Positions 54,358-63,773 of a stretch of DNA of 64,000 bases are shown here, piece by piece. A program made the position numbers and the translations under genes. How positions within the stretch are numbered: the first letter of the stretch is position 1; every line of letters begins with the position of its first letter. Source of the DNA: Plectonema cf. radiosum LEGE 06105 (GTDB taxonomy: Bacteria; Cyanobacteriota; Cyanobacteriia; Cyanobacteriales; Nostocaceae); assembly GCF_015207665.1 (NCBI RefSeq), contig NZ_JADEWL010000007.1, positions 52,229-116,228 on the forward strand. The letters are read 5' to 3'. The notes below the pieces were generated by a model that saw only the letters and a list, made by a program, of their open reading frames with translations, made no database searches and was not told the DNA's origin.

Positions 54358-55128
54358 ATGAAACGACGACAGTTGATTGGCTACGCTGGAGCGGGGTTAG
54401 CAGGTGCGTTGTTTGCTAACTTGAGTTCTGGATTGCGGGTTAATGCCCAATCTGGTGGTTCGCTATCAATTCAGTGGTTGGGTCATACAAGCTTTTTGTT
54501 TTCGGGTAACGGTACGAAAATTTTAGTAAATCCTTTTCGTACTGTAGGCTGTACTGCTGGCTATCGTCCACCCAATATTGCGGCAGATTTGGTACTAATT
54601 AGCAGTCAGCTGTTGGATGAAGGTGCGGTGGAAGGCTTACCTGGAAAACCGAAGTTAATGTATCAGCCGGGGGTTTACGAGCTTAATGAAATTAAATTCC
54701 AAGGGATTGCGATCGATCACGATCGCGTTGGCGGAAAACGCTTTGGCATAAATACGGCTTGGCAATGGAATCAAGCAGGAATTAATATTTTGCATTTAGG
54801 AGGTGCTGCTGCACCTATTTCTTTAGAGCAAAAAATCCTCATGGGCCGTCCTGATGTGCTTTTAGTACCTGTTGGTGGTAGCGATAAAGCTTATAATGCC
54901 CAAGAAGCCAGACAAGCAATTCAAGTTCTCAATCCCAAGTTAATAATTCCTACTCATTATCGTACCCAAGCTGCCGATCAAAATAATTGTGATATTGCAC
55001 CATTAGATGATTTTCTTACGGTAATGAACGGTATGGAGGTACGTCGTAGTAATAGCGATACGATTAGTATGACTCCTAGGGACATACCACAAAATAGTGC
55101 AATTCAGGTATTTAGCTACAAATTTTAA
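54358..55128 (+). CDS. Tat-exported MBL-fold metallohydrolase
   Basis: A 256-residue protein. The N-terminus has a twin-arginine signal (MKRRQLIGYAGAGLAGALF) with an Ala-rich h-region and a likely cut after VNAQ. The body is a UlaG-like metallo-beta-lactamase fold: LGHTSFLFSGNGTKILVNP, then PDVLLVPVGG and IPTHYRTQ. The first His-rich metal motif of the fold (HxHxDH) is not obvious, so metal binding may be altered. The ATG follows the trpG stop codon with no gap, implying translational coupling. Substrate unknown. Confidence 0.82.
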   Translation: MKRRQLIGYAGAGLAGALFANLSSGLRVNAQSGGSLSIQWLGHTSFLFSGNGTKILVNPFRTVGCTAGYRPPNIAADLVLISSQLLDEGAVEGLPGKPKLMYQPGVYELNEIKFQGIAIDHDRVGGKRFGINTAWQWNQAGINILHLGGAAAPISLEQKILMGRPDVLLVPVGGSDKAYNAQEARQAIQVLNPKLIIPTHYRTQAADQNNCDIAPLDDFLTVMNGMEVRRSNSDTISMTPRDIPQNSAIQVFSYKF

Positions 55129-55157
55129 CACAAATTTCTAGATTGATCATTTTTGTG

Positions 55158-55182
55158 AAGCAGGCTTTCGGGTCTGCTTTTT
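55158..55182 (+). terminator. rho-independent terminator after the MBL-fold gene
   Basis: AAGCAG-loop-CTGCTT hairpin followed by TTT, 30 bases after the stop. It lies between the convergent MBL and SbcC genes. Confidence 0.7.
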
Positions 55183-55215
55183 AATTGTCACCATCTATAA
55201 ATCGATTCCCGCTAA

Positions 55216-58200
55216 TTAAATCATCATCCTGATTGTAGAACCATTCTGGGTTTTATTGACCTCAATACGTGCGGCGAAGGCTTCTTTTAAATGGGGCATA
55301 TGAGTTACGGTGAGGATGCAGGCAAAATCGGGGGCGATCGCGTTGATTGCTGCAATTAATCTGTCGCACCCTTCACTATCTTGGGTACCAAATCCTTCAT
55401 CAACTATCAGTAATTGTAAGGCTGCTCCTGCTCGCTGTGCTAGTAATTTAGCTAATGCTAAACGGATTGCAAAGTTGATTCTAAAAGCTTCTCCACCTGA
55501 ATAAGTTTCGTATGCTCGCGTACCTCTAGCATCGGCAATTACAATATCTAAGGTGTCGATTAATTTGGCATTTTTCTTCTTAGCTTTACTACCTTTACCC
55601 GCTCTTTGGGTAACAAATTGTACGTGTAATTGGTTAGCACTCAATCGGGAAAGTAGTTTATTGGTCTCGGCTTCTAGCTGCGGTAAAACATTTTCAATCA
55701 TCAGTGCTTGGATGCCATTTTTACCAAACGCCTGCGCTAATTCCTGATAAACCCGCTGTTGAGCGCGGACTACTTTTAGCTGCTGTTGCTGTTCGGTGTA
55801 CTGAACTTTGAGATTGTCCAAATACTGAGACTGCTGCTGTAAACGTCCCAAATGTCCGATTTGATCATCGAGTTGACGACGACGCTTAGCTAATTGCTGC
55901 TCTAAATTTTGAATTTGGGTAGTAGGGTTAGCAGTTTGTTCTAATTGTGCCACAATGCTGTCAATTTGAGCAGCCAACTTTTGTTTTTCGCTCAACCTGG
56001 CTTTGATGGCTTCCTCTAAAGATTGCGATCGCTGTTTGATTTCGGGATATTGCTGCTGAGCGTTGAGCAGTTGTTGATAGCGTAAATGGGAAGACTGGGC
56101 TTGTCTTAAATCTATGCGGATTTGGTGATGACGTTGGTTGTCATAACCCATTTGAACCATTTTATCTTCTAAATCCTTGATTTCTCTAGCAATTTCGGAA
56201 TCAACTTGTTCTATCTGAATTTGATTTTCTAATTTACCGATTAATTCCTGAATTTGCGGTTTTCTGGCTGCTAATTGGGCTTGTCGCTTGCGTGCATCTT
56301 TAATTTGTCCTTGTTTAATTTCTGCCCATCGCCATTTTTCAACTGCACTACGAGCCAGAGCATGATTCTGTTCGTTGTAATCGAGTTGTTGCAAATACTC
56401 TTCTAATTCCTGCAATTCGCGTTGCTTTTGGGGTGCATAATCACCTAAATGTAAAGTTCTTTCTAATCTTTGTTTCTCATCAGTAATTTGCTGTATCTGC
56501 TGGTCAATTTCGCTGGTTGCTTGCAATTGGGCGGCTAATTCACCCTTTTGTTCGCGCAAAGCTTCATAAGGTGACAATTTACTGCTTACATTGCGATATT
56601 CCTGTCTGAGAACCTGAATTTCTCGTTCTGACACTGCCATTTGGTCACGAAATACCCATAATTGCCCTTGTGTATCTTTGAATTCAACCTTGGTTTTATC
56701 TACAACTCGATTCCAATGATGCTCGTCTAAAGGACGCTCACATAAAGGACAAATAGCATCGGGGTTTTGTAACATTTGCAACTTTTGCTCCAATTCCCCC
56801 AAAAGCCTTTCATATTGGCGCTGTTGAGCCTGCAACCGCTCCATAAAATGCCGTCTTTCCTGTCCTTTTTCTTGTACTCTTTGCAGATAAATCTTATCTT
56901 TATCTAACTGTTCAATTTTCGTCTCTACTTCCATTACCGCTTGTTGAAGTTGCGGTTGACGACGAGATTGATTTTGTAATTGTATAAAGGTAGCTTGCAA
57001 TTGTTCAATTCTGGCTGTTATCCCCGCTTGGGTACGATGTAGTTCTGTTTGCAATTGTTGACGCTGCTGCAACAAAGGAGAAACCTGCATTTGCAGATTA
57101 TCTAAATTACTTAAATCTTGACGTGCTGTTTTTAATTTTTCTAGTGCTACTTCTACATCACCCGTATTCTTAAGAGTATGATCAATCTCTTGCTCTTGCT
57201 GCTCCAAGGCTTCTAATTGTCCTTGACTTTGTTGCAACTGTCGCTCAATTCCTTGAATATGCTTGCTCAACTGCTGTTGTTTGTGCTGACGCAATTGTTG
57301 AAGCTGAGTATATTCAGCAAACAAAGCGCTCATAGCTTCTTCTTGAGATTGCAGAGTTTGGTAATTTGCGTATTCGGCTTTAATCTCTGTTTCTTGATTT
57401 AACAATCGTTCTAATGACTCAAGTTGAATTTTCAAACTTGATTGTTCGCTTTCCAGACGCTTGTTATCTTGAGTGAGATTACTATATTGTTGCCGAACAA
57501 AATGTAGTTGTTCTTCCCAACCTTTGCGCTGGTGTTCAACAACTTGCAAACTTTGTAACTGAATATGATCTAAAGCCTGTACTTTTTGCAGTTCGTTGAG
57601 TTCGATTTCTAACTCAGTTCTTTGTTGAGCAATACTTTCTTGTTGTTGCAGTTGAGTTTTGTGTGATTCCAAATTGCGCTCAAATTCTTCTCCCCGTGCT
57701 TTTAATTGACGAGATAATTCCTTTGCTCTTTCTTCTAATTCATCATACTGATTTAACTTTAATAATTCAGCTAAAATCTCCTTACGCTCGTTCGGACGTT
57801 TAAGCATAAACTCGTCAGCACGACCTTGACGTAGGTAAGCAGAATTTATAAAAGTATCATAATCGAGCTTAATATGATTAAAAATTGTATCTTGAGTCGC
57901 CCTTAAACCCTTAGCAGTTAAAGACTTAAAACCTTCGGTTGTTTCAATTTGAAACTCCAAAGCACTACTCGAACCCCGACGACGAGTGCGAATTACCCGA
58001 TAAATTTGTCCGTTAGCTGCAAAAGTAAAATCAACTCGAACATCTGACGCTCTAGTATGAATCACATCATCTTCTGAAGTTGCTCTACTTTCACCCCAAA
58101 CTACCCAAGTGATAGCTTCTAAAAGCGAAGATTTACCAGCGCCATTAGAACCACAAATACAAGCTGTATGCAATCCGCTAAAATCCAAACTTGCATCTTG

Positions 58201-58242
58201 ATAACTAAGAAAGTTTTGTAATGTAATTTGTACTGGAATCAT
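55216..58242 (-). CDS. sbcC: SbcC/Rad50-type DNA repair ATPase
   Basis: A 1008-residue SMC-like ATPase. Walker A is ICGSNGAGKSSLLEA (residues 29-43). Two very long Gln/Glu-rich coiled coils flank a zinc hook CPLC near residue 497. At the C-terminus are the signature YSGGEAFRINFAIRLALAK and Walker B LLIVDEGFGTQD. With SbcD (Mre11) it processes DNA ends and hairpins. sbcD is not in the window. It is convergent with the MBL-fold gene. Confidence 0.93.
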   Translation of the reverse strand: MIPVQITLQNFLSYQDASLDFSGLHTACICGSNGAGKSSLLEAITWVVWGESRATSEDDVIHTRASDVRVDFTFAANGQIYRVIRTRRRGSSSALEFQIETTEGFKSLTAKGLRATQDTIFNHIKLDYDTFINSAYLRQGRADEFMLKRPNERKEILAELLKLNQYDELEERAKELSRQLKARGEEFERNLESHKTQLQQQESIAQQRTELEIELNELQKVQALDHIQLQSLQVVEHQRKGWEEQLHFVRQQYSNLTQDNKRLESEQSSLKIQLESLERLLNQETEIKAEYANYQTLQSQEEAMSALFAEYTQLQQLRQHKQQQLSKHIQGIERQLQQSQGQLEALEQQEQEIDHTLKNTGDVEVALEKLKTARQDLSNLDNLQMQVSPLLQQRQQLQTELHRTQAGITARIEQLQATFIQLQNQSRRQPQLQQAVMEVETKIEQLDKDKIYLQRVQEKGQERRHFMERLQAQQRQYERLLGELEQKLQMLQNPDAICPLCERPLDEHHWNRVVDKTKVEFKDTQGQLWVFRDQMAVSEREIQVLRQEYRNVSSKLSPYEALREQKGELAAQLQATSEIDQQIQQITDEKQRLERTLHLGDYAPQKQRELQELEEYLQQLDYNEQNHALARSAVEKWRWAEIKQGQIKDARKRQAQLAARKPQIQELIGKLENQIQIEQVDSEIAREIKDLEDKMVQMGYDNQRHHQIRIDLRQAQSSHLRYQQLLNAQQQYPEIKQRSQSLEEAIKARLSEKQKLAAQIDSIVAQLEQTANPTTQIQNLEQQLAKRRRQLDDQIGHLGRLQQQSQYLDNLKVQYTEQQQQLKVVRAQQRVYQELAQAFGKNGIQALMIENVLPQLEAETNKLLSRLSANQLHVQFVTQRAGKGSKAKKKNAKLIDTLDIVIADARGTRAYETYSGGEAFRINFAIRLALAKLLAQRAGAALQLLIVDEGFGTQDSEGCDRLIAAINAIAPDFACILTVTHMPHLKEAFAARIEVNKTQNGSTIRMMI

Positions 58243-58569
58243 TTAGGCTACTTGCCACAGCTACTTTTTATTAATAGCAGTACATATGCTGTTTCTGTAG
58301 TTTAACTATGTAAAAATATTCTTTCTAGTTTTTAATCGTTCATTTTTACAAAACTTAACATTTCAGCAAGTTTTTTGTTTCTTATTAAGCAAATTATTTA
58401 TTCTTTGTCACGGAAAAAGAATAAATTGAACAGTAAGGAGTGTTAAAAGTAAAAATTTGTTTCTCAGGACTACATCGGAATCAAATTTGATTTTGATTGG
58501 GAGTCTTAGGAGCTAGGCAACGGGGGACAGAAAATTATCTGGGGTGTAATTAAGTATAATTAAGTAAAA
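58243..58569. other. intergenic region
   Basis: About 330 AT-rich bases between the sbcC start and the next minus-strand stop. It should hold the sbcC promoter. No repeat family member, ORF or structure that I can support. Confidence 0.5.
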
Positions 58570-59361
58570 TTAGTCTGTGTCTTTCTGAGGAAATTGAATT
58601 TTATTACCTTGTTCAGTAGAAATAACTTTTCCACCTAAAGCTTCAATTTCACGGATAGCTCTTTCTTGAGTTTTTTGATCAACTCCATTACTTAAAACCA
58701 TAGCCCAAGCAGAAATTTGAGCGTATTTGCTGTCTCGATTGGTTTTGAGAAATTCTGCGGTTTGTGCGGAAATCGATCCAACGAACTGACTTTCTTGATC
58801 TGAATGTTCTTTAGCCCATTGAGAAGCATTTTTAAAAGATTTTCTTGCTGCTTGAGAATCACCTAAAAATAGTAACTCATCAACTCCTTTGTAACGCCAT
58901 ATATAATAAGAATTTTTAGGAACCCAGGGACTAAGGGATTTTAACCCTTGATTCATGATTTTCACGGATTTTTCTGGCATTCCAGCATACATAGAACCAC
59001 TAGTAGAAAGTGCCAAATAGGCATTTACAAAGCGGGGGTCATGCTTTAAAATTACCTCGAAATATTGGGGGCTTAAACCGTAACCGGATAAGGCACGAAT
59101 TTCATCATCGCCAAAATATTGTAAAAAATTAAGATAAATCCAATTTGCAATTAAGTTATCATAACCAAATGTAGGAATTTTTTGAAGAAATTTCAGACGG
59201 ACTTCCTCCGCATTGATTTCTCTTTCTAAAGCTTCTACTGAGGTAGTTGCTTTGTCGGACAGCAATTTTTGCATTCGCGGAAATTGTAACAAACTAACCG
59301 CAAACAAGCATAAACAGGCTACACTTGACGAGGTAATGGCTTGGCGAGATAGAGCAAACAT
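58570..59361 (-). CDS. membrane-anchored TPR-like protein, unknown
   Basis: A 263-residue protein. The N-terminal hydrophobic segment (SSVACLCLFAVSLLQF) is an anchor or uncleaved signal. The rest is helical with TPR-like pairs (DPRFVNAYLALSTSGSMY, SQAARKSFKNASQWAK). LIANWIYLNFLQYFGDDE is the most striking conserved-looking stretch. I think relatives occur across cyanobacteria but know no function. It stands alone. Confidence 0.65.
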   Translation of the reverse strand: MFALSRQAITSSSVACLCLFAVSLLQFPRMQKLLSDKATTSVEALEREINAEEVRLKFLQKIPTFGYDNLIANWIYLNFLQYFGDDEIRALSGYGLSPQYFEVILKHDPRFVNAYLALSTSGSMYAGMPEKSVKIMNQGLKSLSPWVPKNSYYIWRYKGVDELLFLGDSQAARKSFKNASQWAKEHSDQESQFVGSISAQTAEFLKTNRDSKYAQISAWAMVLSNGVDQKTQERAIREIEALGGKVISTEQGNKIQFPQKDTD

Positions 59362-59807
59362 ATTCTGGGATAACTAAAAGGTATTGCATTACTACCTCAT
59401 AGTTCCCTGATAGTTTACAAAAGTAACAGATTCAAAAAAATAAGGCTCATAGATAGTAGTTTTTTGTTTTGTCTGACTAACTCAAAACTATAGAGCAATT
59501 TGAATCATTACTTTTTTGCTCGACTGGGGGACTGCGATTGTCTAGAGACGCAAAGAAACCACAACCATTGCCGCAAAATTTGACTCAAGTCGAGTCATTG
59601 GTCTCTAAAAAGCTATTATGACTACTTTAGTCATATGTAGTTTTGTGGAAAATAGACAAGTGCATCCACTCACTATCTTTCCCGGATAATCAAAACGGTG
59701 AGTAGAAACATCAACGTGTGTGGCTTTGCATGAAAATAGTCTATAAATGTCAGCACATCCTTTGCTTGGAATAACTATATTGGGACAAAATCTGAAAATT
59801 TGTAATC
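59362..59807. other. divergent intergenic region with short inverted repeats
   Basis: About 450 bases between the TPR-like gene and the zinc-ribbon gene. TGACTC-AAGTC-GAGTCA forms a small hairpin at about 59581-59597, nested between TAGAGAC (near 59543) and GTCTCTA (near 59602). This could be a folded leader or small RNA, but no known RNA family is recognised. Confidence 0.45.
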
Positions 59808-60059
59808 ATGGCAAGTAAGACAATTAACGTTAGGGAATACACCGTCAGAGCGCATAAGCGCGAAATTCATACAAGAGTATTTTCGTTTGTATGTAAAGAG
59901 TGCGACAAGCCTACAGATCGGGAAACTTACGGACCTCGCCCGCTTTATTGCGAAAAGTGTCGTCCACCTCAACCGTCTTATAGGAAATCCAACTCTAGTA
60001 GGTCTAGTAAAGCTAAGCCAAGAGCAATGAAATATAAAGGAGAGGCTGAAATTAGTTGA
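59808..60059 (+). CDS. small zinc-ribbon protein
   Basis: An 83-residue protein with two Cys pairs, Cys29-x2-Cys32 and Cys48-x2-Cys51 (CKECDK...CEKCRPP), spaced as in a zinc ribbon. The tail is very basic and Ser-rich and likely contacts nucleic acid. No family name is certain. The next gene's TTG start overlaps its TGA stop, so the two are translationally coupled and probably work together. Confidence 0.72.
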   Translation: MASKTINVREYTVRAHKREIHTRVFSFVCKECDKPTDRETYGPRPLYCEKCRPPQPSYRKSNSSRSSKAKPRAMKYKGEAEIS

Positions 60060-61144
60060 ATCAGAACGTTATGAAACCAGAGTCGCAGCCAACAATAGAA
60101 ACACCCCCACAAGCTTTACTTGAATCATTATTAGGTTTAAGAGAGTATTACGCTCGCCTAGTACAAGAGTACGAGCTTAAAGTCACTACCGCTAGAGTTC
60201 AACTTGCTCATGTAGAAGCGCTGTTGTCTAGTTCTTCGGGTCTAGTTAATAGTAAACTCTTCTCCGGACTTGAGATACTTGATGTTAAAGCAATTACGCA
60301 AACATCTTCTCATCTATCCCCAGAAGCGGTGAAATCTCAGGTTAATGGTAGTGTTACTCAGGAGAAGGATTTATTTGAAGAGTATGACGAAGAGGAAGAG
60401 TCTGAACTTGAACCGGATGAAGAATCTACCTCTTTCATCTCCCTTGAAGAGCATGATAATCAAGAGAGTACCAATCAAGAAAGCCAGCCTTCTACTCTAA
60501 AAAAAGCCGCATCAGCCAAGGAAAAATACAATCCAAAAAGCGGCTCCGATATTGCAATGTTGCCCGAATTTAGGCACATTTCTCGCATAGAAGCCATTAA
60601 ACAGCTTTTAGAAGAGAATAAAGGCAAAGTATGCCATATCGACTTCGTAGTGCGATCGCTTTATGGAGATTTAGAGTCAACTGCATTTAAAATCGTCAAA
60701 GGTAGAGTACATTCTTCCCTTACTCATGGAAAAGAACAAATGTACTGGGATTCCGTTCCCGACGAACCTGGTTGCTATACCTTAGATTTAAATTTGGTAA
60801 TACCACCCGGTAGCAAAGCTAAATCAAAAAGAGCAAGACCTAAAGTTAGTAAGCCATTGGTACCTCAGAGAACAAAAAAAATACCAATGTTGCCTCAGTA
60901 TGAAGGTCAATTTTTGATTGATGCCATTTCCTCATTTTTAGAAAAAAATGCGGGGAAAATTTATTCAGTAGGTGAAATCATTGAACAAGTTTATGGAGCG
61001 CTTGATGACGAAGAAATTAGAGACATGAAGATTAGGAGCATGGTGCTGGGCGAACTTTCCCGAGGTTATCGCATCGGCAGATTTGCTAGAGTTCCCAATA
61101 AACTCGGTTATTACACTTGGGATTTAGATGCTGTGAATAGTTAA
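60056..61144 (+). CDS. unknown protein with two copies of a winged-helix-like domain
   Basis: A 362-residue protein. The N-terminus (about 20-60) is a predicted coiled coil ([19 protein letters not shown]); a very acidic middle follows. Then come two copies of one ~80-residue domain at about 168-250 and 278-360. Both start MLPxx, continue through a helix with NxGK and a YGxL step, and end with VPxxxGxYTxDL. The pattern fits a winged-helix fold. A basic linker ([14 protein letters not shown]) joins them. The TTG start at 60056 overlaps the upstream stop; an ATG at 60071 is the alternative. DNA or RNA binding is plausible. Confidence 0.7.
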   Translation: MNQNVMKPESQPTIETPPQALLESLLGLREYYARLVQEYELKVTTARVQLAHVEALLSSSSGLVNSKLFSGLEILDVKAITQTSSHLSPEAVKSQVNGSVTQEKDLFEEYDEEEESELEPDEESTSFISLEEHDNQESTNQESQPSTLKKAASAKEKYNPKSGSDIAMLPEFRHISRIEAIKQLLEENKGKVCHIDFVVRSLYGDLESTAFKIVKGRVHSSLTHGKEQMYWDSVPDEPGCYTLDLNLVIPPGSKAKSKRARPKVSKPLVPQRTKKIPMLPQYEGQFLIDAISSFLEKNAGKIYSVGEIIEQVYGALDDEEIRDMKIRSMVLGELSRGYRIGRFARVPNKLGYYTWDLDAVNS

Positions 61145-61279
61145 AGCAGTATCTTTATTCATGTCTATGTAATATGTATCACTCAGCAATGCTCGTCTGG
61201 TCTATAATGACGGGCATTGATTGATTTTGAAATAGGGAGTTGACAGTTTATTGAGTGATTGGTAATAGTCGCGTTCCCT

Positions 61280-61309
61280 TTGACCTCTAACCTCTAACCT
61301 CTAACTTTA
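61280..61309. repeat. heptamer repeat (CCTCTAA)n
   Basis: Three to four copies of CCTCTAA between the two-domain protein gene and ackA. Confidence 0.85.
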
Positions 61310-61354
61310 ATAGTATGTCTGCATATCGAAATTTACTCCCCATGGACGATTATT

Positions 61355-62572
61355 CTATTCCCTCAGATTAATGTGATAACATTCACGAGCAATTTGCCAA
61401 TCTTCTTGAGTATGTATAACTAATACCCTTACTGCGGAATCGGTTGTCGCAATGTCTTGATCGACTAGTTTATTAGTGTTTTTACTAGAATCAATTTTGA
61501 TTCCTAAAAATTCAAAGGCTTCACAAGCAGCTTGGCGAATTTCGGGGGAGTTTTCGCCAACACCAGCGGTAAAGACTAAAACATCTAATCCTCCTAAACT
61601 AGCCAACATGGCTCCAATATAGGAACGTAGACGATGTACGTAAATGTCGAGAGCGAGTTGAGCGCGTTCATGACCTTGGGAAATTGCTGCTTTTATTTGC
61701 CGCATATCGCTGGAAATTCCTGAAATACCACTTAAGCCAGATGCTTTATTTAAAACATAATCTAACTGTTCAACCGTACAGTTTCCTTGTCGTAATAGGT
61801 AAATTAAAATTCCAGGGTCAATGCTACCGGAACGACTACCCATCATTAATCCATCAACAGGTGTAAATCCCATAGTTGTGTCTACACTGTAACCATTTTT
61901 AATCGCAGCTAAAGAACAGCCATTACCTAAATGACAAGTAATTATACGTAAAGAGCGTAAATCTTTATCAAGAATATCAGCAGCACGTTCCGCACAATAT
62001 TGATGGCTGATACCGTGAAAGCCGTAACGAATAATATCTTGTTCAGCCCATTCATAGGGACCGGGATAAATTGCCGCTGCATCGGGTATATTACGATGAA
62101 ACGCGGTATCAAAAACTGCTATTTGAGGCACTTCCCCTAAAAGATTTTCGACAGCCTCAATGCCTGCTAAATTGGCTGGATTATGTGCAGGAGCTAGTTT
62201 TGCTAGATTGGCGATCGCCTGTTTTACTTTTTCAGAAATTACCACACTTTGCCGGTATTCTCTTCCACCATGTACTACCCGATGTCCGACTAGATCAATT
62301 TCAGAAAGTTGATTGATGACTTTGGTTGAACCTGCGGACATTGTATTAAGTAAGCGAGCCATTATTTCAGATTGAGAATCTGTAGCGATTTCTTCAGTTA
62401 ATTTTTCTCCAGTAGATTTCTCTACCTCAATTTCCGCAACACCTTGATTATGGCTCCAATCTACTTTTCCTTCCCACAGGGGTGCAGGTGGTGAAGAAGG
62501 AATATCGCCGTTTATGTCGTACAAGCAACTTTTTTGGGTGCTGGAACCAGCATTTAGTACAAGTATTTTCAT
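61355..62572 (-). CDS. ackA: acetate kinase
   Basis: A 405-residue ASKHA-fold kinase. It starts MKILVLNAGSSTQKSCLYD; VFDTAFHRNIP and HLGNGCSLAAI are the family signatures. It interconverts acetate and acetyl phosphate with ATP. No phosphotransacetylase (pta) or phosphoketolase gene is next to it. In cyanobacteria the enzyme pairs with phosphoketolase in acetate production. Confidence 0.95.
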   Translation of the reverse strand: MKILVLNAGSSTQKSCLYDINGDIPSSPPAPLWEGKVDWSHNQGVAEIEVEKSTGEKLTEEIATDSQSEIMARLLNTMSAGSTKVINQLSEIDLVGHRVVHGGREYRQSVVISEKVKQAIANLAKLAPAHNPANLAGIEAVENLLGEVPQIAVFDTAFHRNIPDAAAIYPGPYEWAEQDIIRYGFHGISHQYCAERAADILDKDLRSLRIITCHLGNGCSLAAIKNGYSVDTTMGFTPVDGLMMGSRSGSIDPGILIYLLRQGNCTVEQLDYVLNKASGLSGISGISSDMRQIKAAISQGHERAQLALDIYVHRLRSYIGAMLASLGGLDVLVFTAGVGENSPEIRQAACEAFEFLGIKIDSSKNTNKLVDQDIATTDSAVRVLVIHTQEDWQIARECYHINLRE

Positions 62573-62603
62573 TTTTTATCTTTATTAACAAGTGCGTGGA
62601 GTA

Positions 62604-62669
62604 AGAAGTCGGGTTTTTATTAGTCTTTTCGGGTGTTATGGATATTTATATCGTAAAAACTAGACTTCT
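62604..62669. repeat. interspersed inverted repeat (AGAAGTCGGGTTTTTA family), copy 2
   Basis: AGAAGTCGGGTTTTTATTAG at the left and GTAAAAACTAGACTTCT at the right: a slightly diverged relative of the unit at 33414-33477, in the ackA upstream region. Confidence 0.75.
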
Positions 62670-62715
62670 GTGATTCTTCTCACTGAACACAGTCGAATTC
62701 ACATTAAATAAAATA

Positions 62716-62743
62716 AAAGACGTTGCAATGCAACGTCTCTACA
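62716..62743. repeat. palindrome of the GTAGAGACGTTG family
   Basis: AAAGACGTTGCAATGCAACG continued by TCTCTACA: perfect AGACGTTGCA/TGCAACGTCT hairpin between transaldolase and ackA. It may serve as the tal transcription end. Confidence 0.8.
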
Positions 62744-62771
62744 TTATTTAACTAAAGAATACTAATTATAT

Positions 62772-63773
62772 TTAAGCAACCTTAGCTTCTCCATCAAGGT
62801 TAGCTAATCTTTCAGCTAACAATTTTTCCAAGTCTTCCAACGCTTTGGTAAAACCTTTGATTCCTTCATCTAACTTATCAAAAGCCATTTTATCTTCTGC
62901 GTGCATTTTCTCAAAGGTGGCTTTGTCCATGGAAATTTTTTCAATATCCATTGCTTCCGCTTTATTAGCGTCAAGTTTACGAGGTAATTCTCCGATAGTA
63001 TCTTGCAATTCAGCCAAGAATTTGGGAGAAATTGTTAACAAATCACAACCCGCAAGTTCAGTAATCTCACCTAAGTTACGGAAACTAGCTCCCATAACTT
63101 CGGTTTTATAACCAAACTTTTTGTAGTAGTTGTAAATCGTGGTGACAGATAAAACTCCTGGATCTTCCGCAGCGGGATAGCTGTCTTTTCCGGTGTCTTT
63201 CTTGTACCAATCGAGAATCCGTCCCACGAAAGGAGAAATTAAGGTTGTACCAGCTTCGGCACAAGCAATAGCTTGATGGAGACCGAATAACAATGTTAAG
63301 TTACAGTGAATACCTTCTTTCTCCAAAATTTCCGCAGCCTTGATACCTTCCCAAGTAGAAGCAATTTTAATTAAAACACGTTCGCGAGAAACTCCTTTCT
63401 CTTCGTATTGCTTAATAATTTCTCGTGCGGTGTTAACGGTAGCTTCGGTATCGTAGGAAAGACGTGCATCAACTTCTGTAGAAACTCTACCGGGAATGAT
63501 TTGGAGAATCTTCAAGCCGAAAGCCACAGCCAAACGTTCAAAAGCCATTTTAACAATAGTAGCTTGGGTTGCACCAGCACCAGCATCTTTCTGTGCTTGA
63601 GCTAAAGTATCATCAACAATTCCCTGATATTCTGGCATTTGAGCCGCTGCGGTAATCAAAGACGGATTTGTAGTAGCATCTTGAGGCTTAAATTTTTCAA
63701 TTTGTTGAATATCACCTGTATCAGCTACTACAACTGTCATGGAACGTAATTGTTCTAATAAATTTTTGGACAT
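62772..63773 (-). CDS. tal: transaldolase
   Basis: A 333-residue class I aldolase of the pentose phosphate pathway. It has [30 protein letters not shown] start residues and the Schiff-base Lys in [11 protein letters not shown], followed by NLTLLF. It exchanges a dihydroxyacetone unit between sedoheptulose-7-phosphate and glyceraldehyde-3-phosphate. It is minus-strand, 200 bases upstream of ackA, and may be in the same direction of transcription, but a hairpin repeat lies between. zwf and opcA, often its neighbours in cyanobacteria, are not in view. Confidence 0.94.
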   Translation of the reverse strand: MSKNLLEQLRSMTVVVADTGDIQQIEKFKPQDATTNPSLITAAAQMPEYQGIVDDTLAQAQKDAGAGATQATIVKMAFERLAVAFGLKILQIIPGRVSTEVDARLSYDTEATVNTAREIIKQYEEKGVSRERVLIKIASTWEGIKAAEILEKEGIHCNLTLLFGLHQAIACAEAGTTLISPFVGRILDWYKKDTGKDSYPAAEDPGVLSVTTIYNYYKKFGYKTEVMGASFRNLGEITELAGCDLLTISPKFLAELQDTIGELPRKLDANKAEAMDIEKISMDKATFEKMHAEDKMAFDKLDEGIKGFTKALEDLEKLLAERLANLDGEAKVA

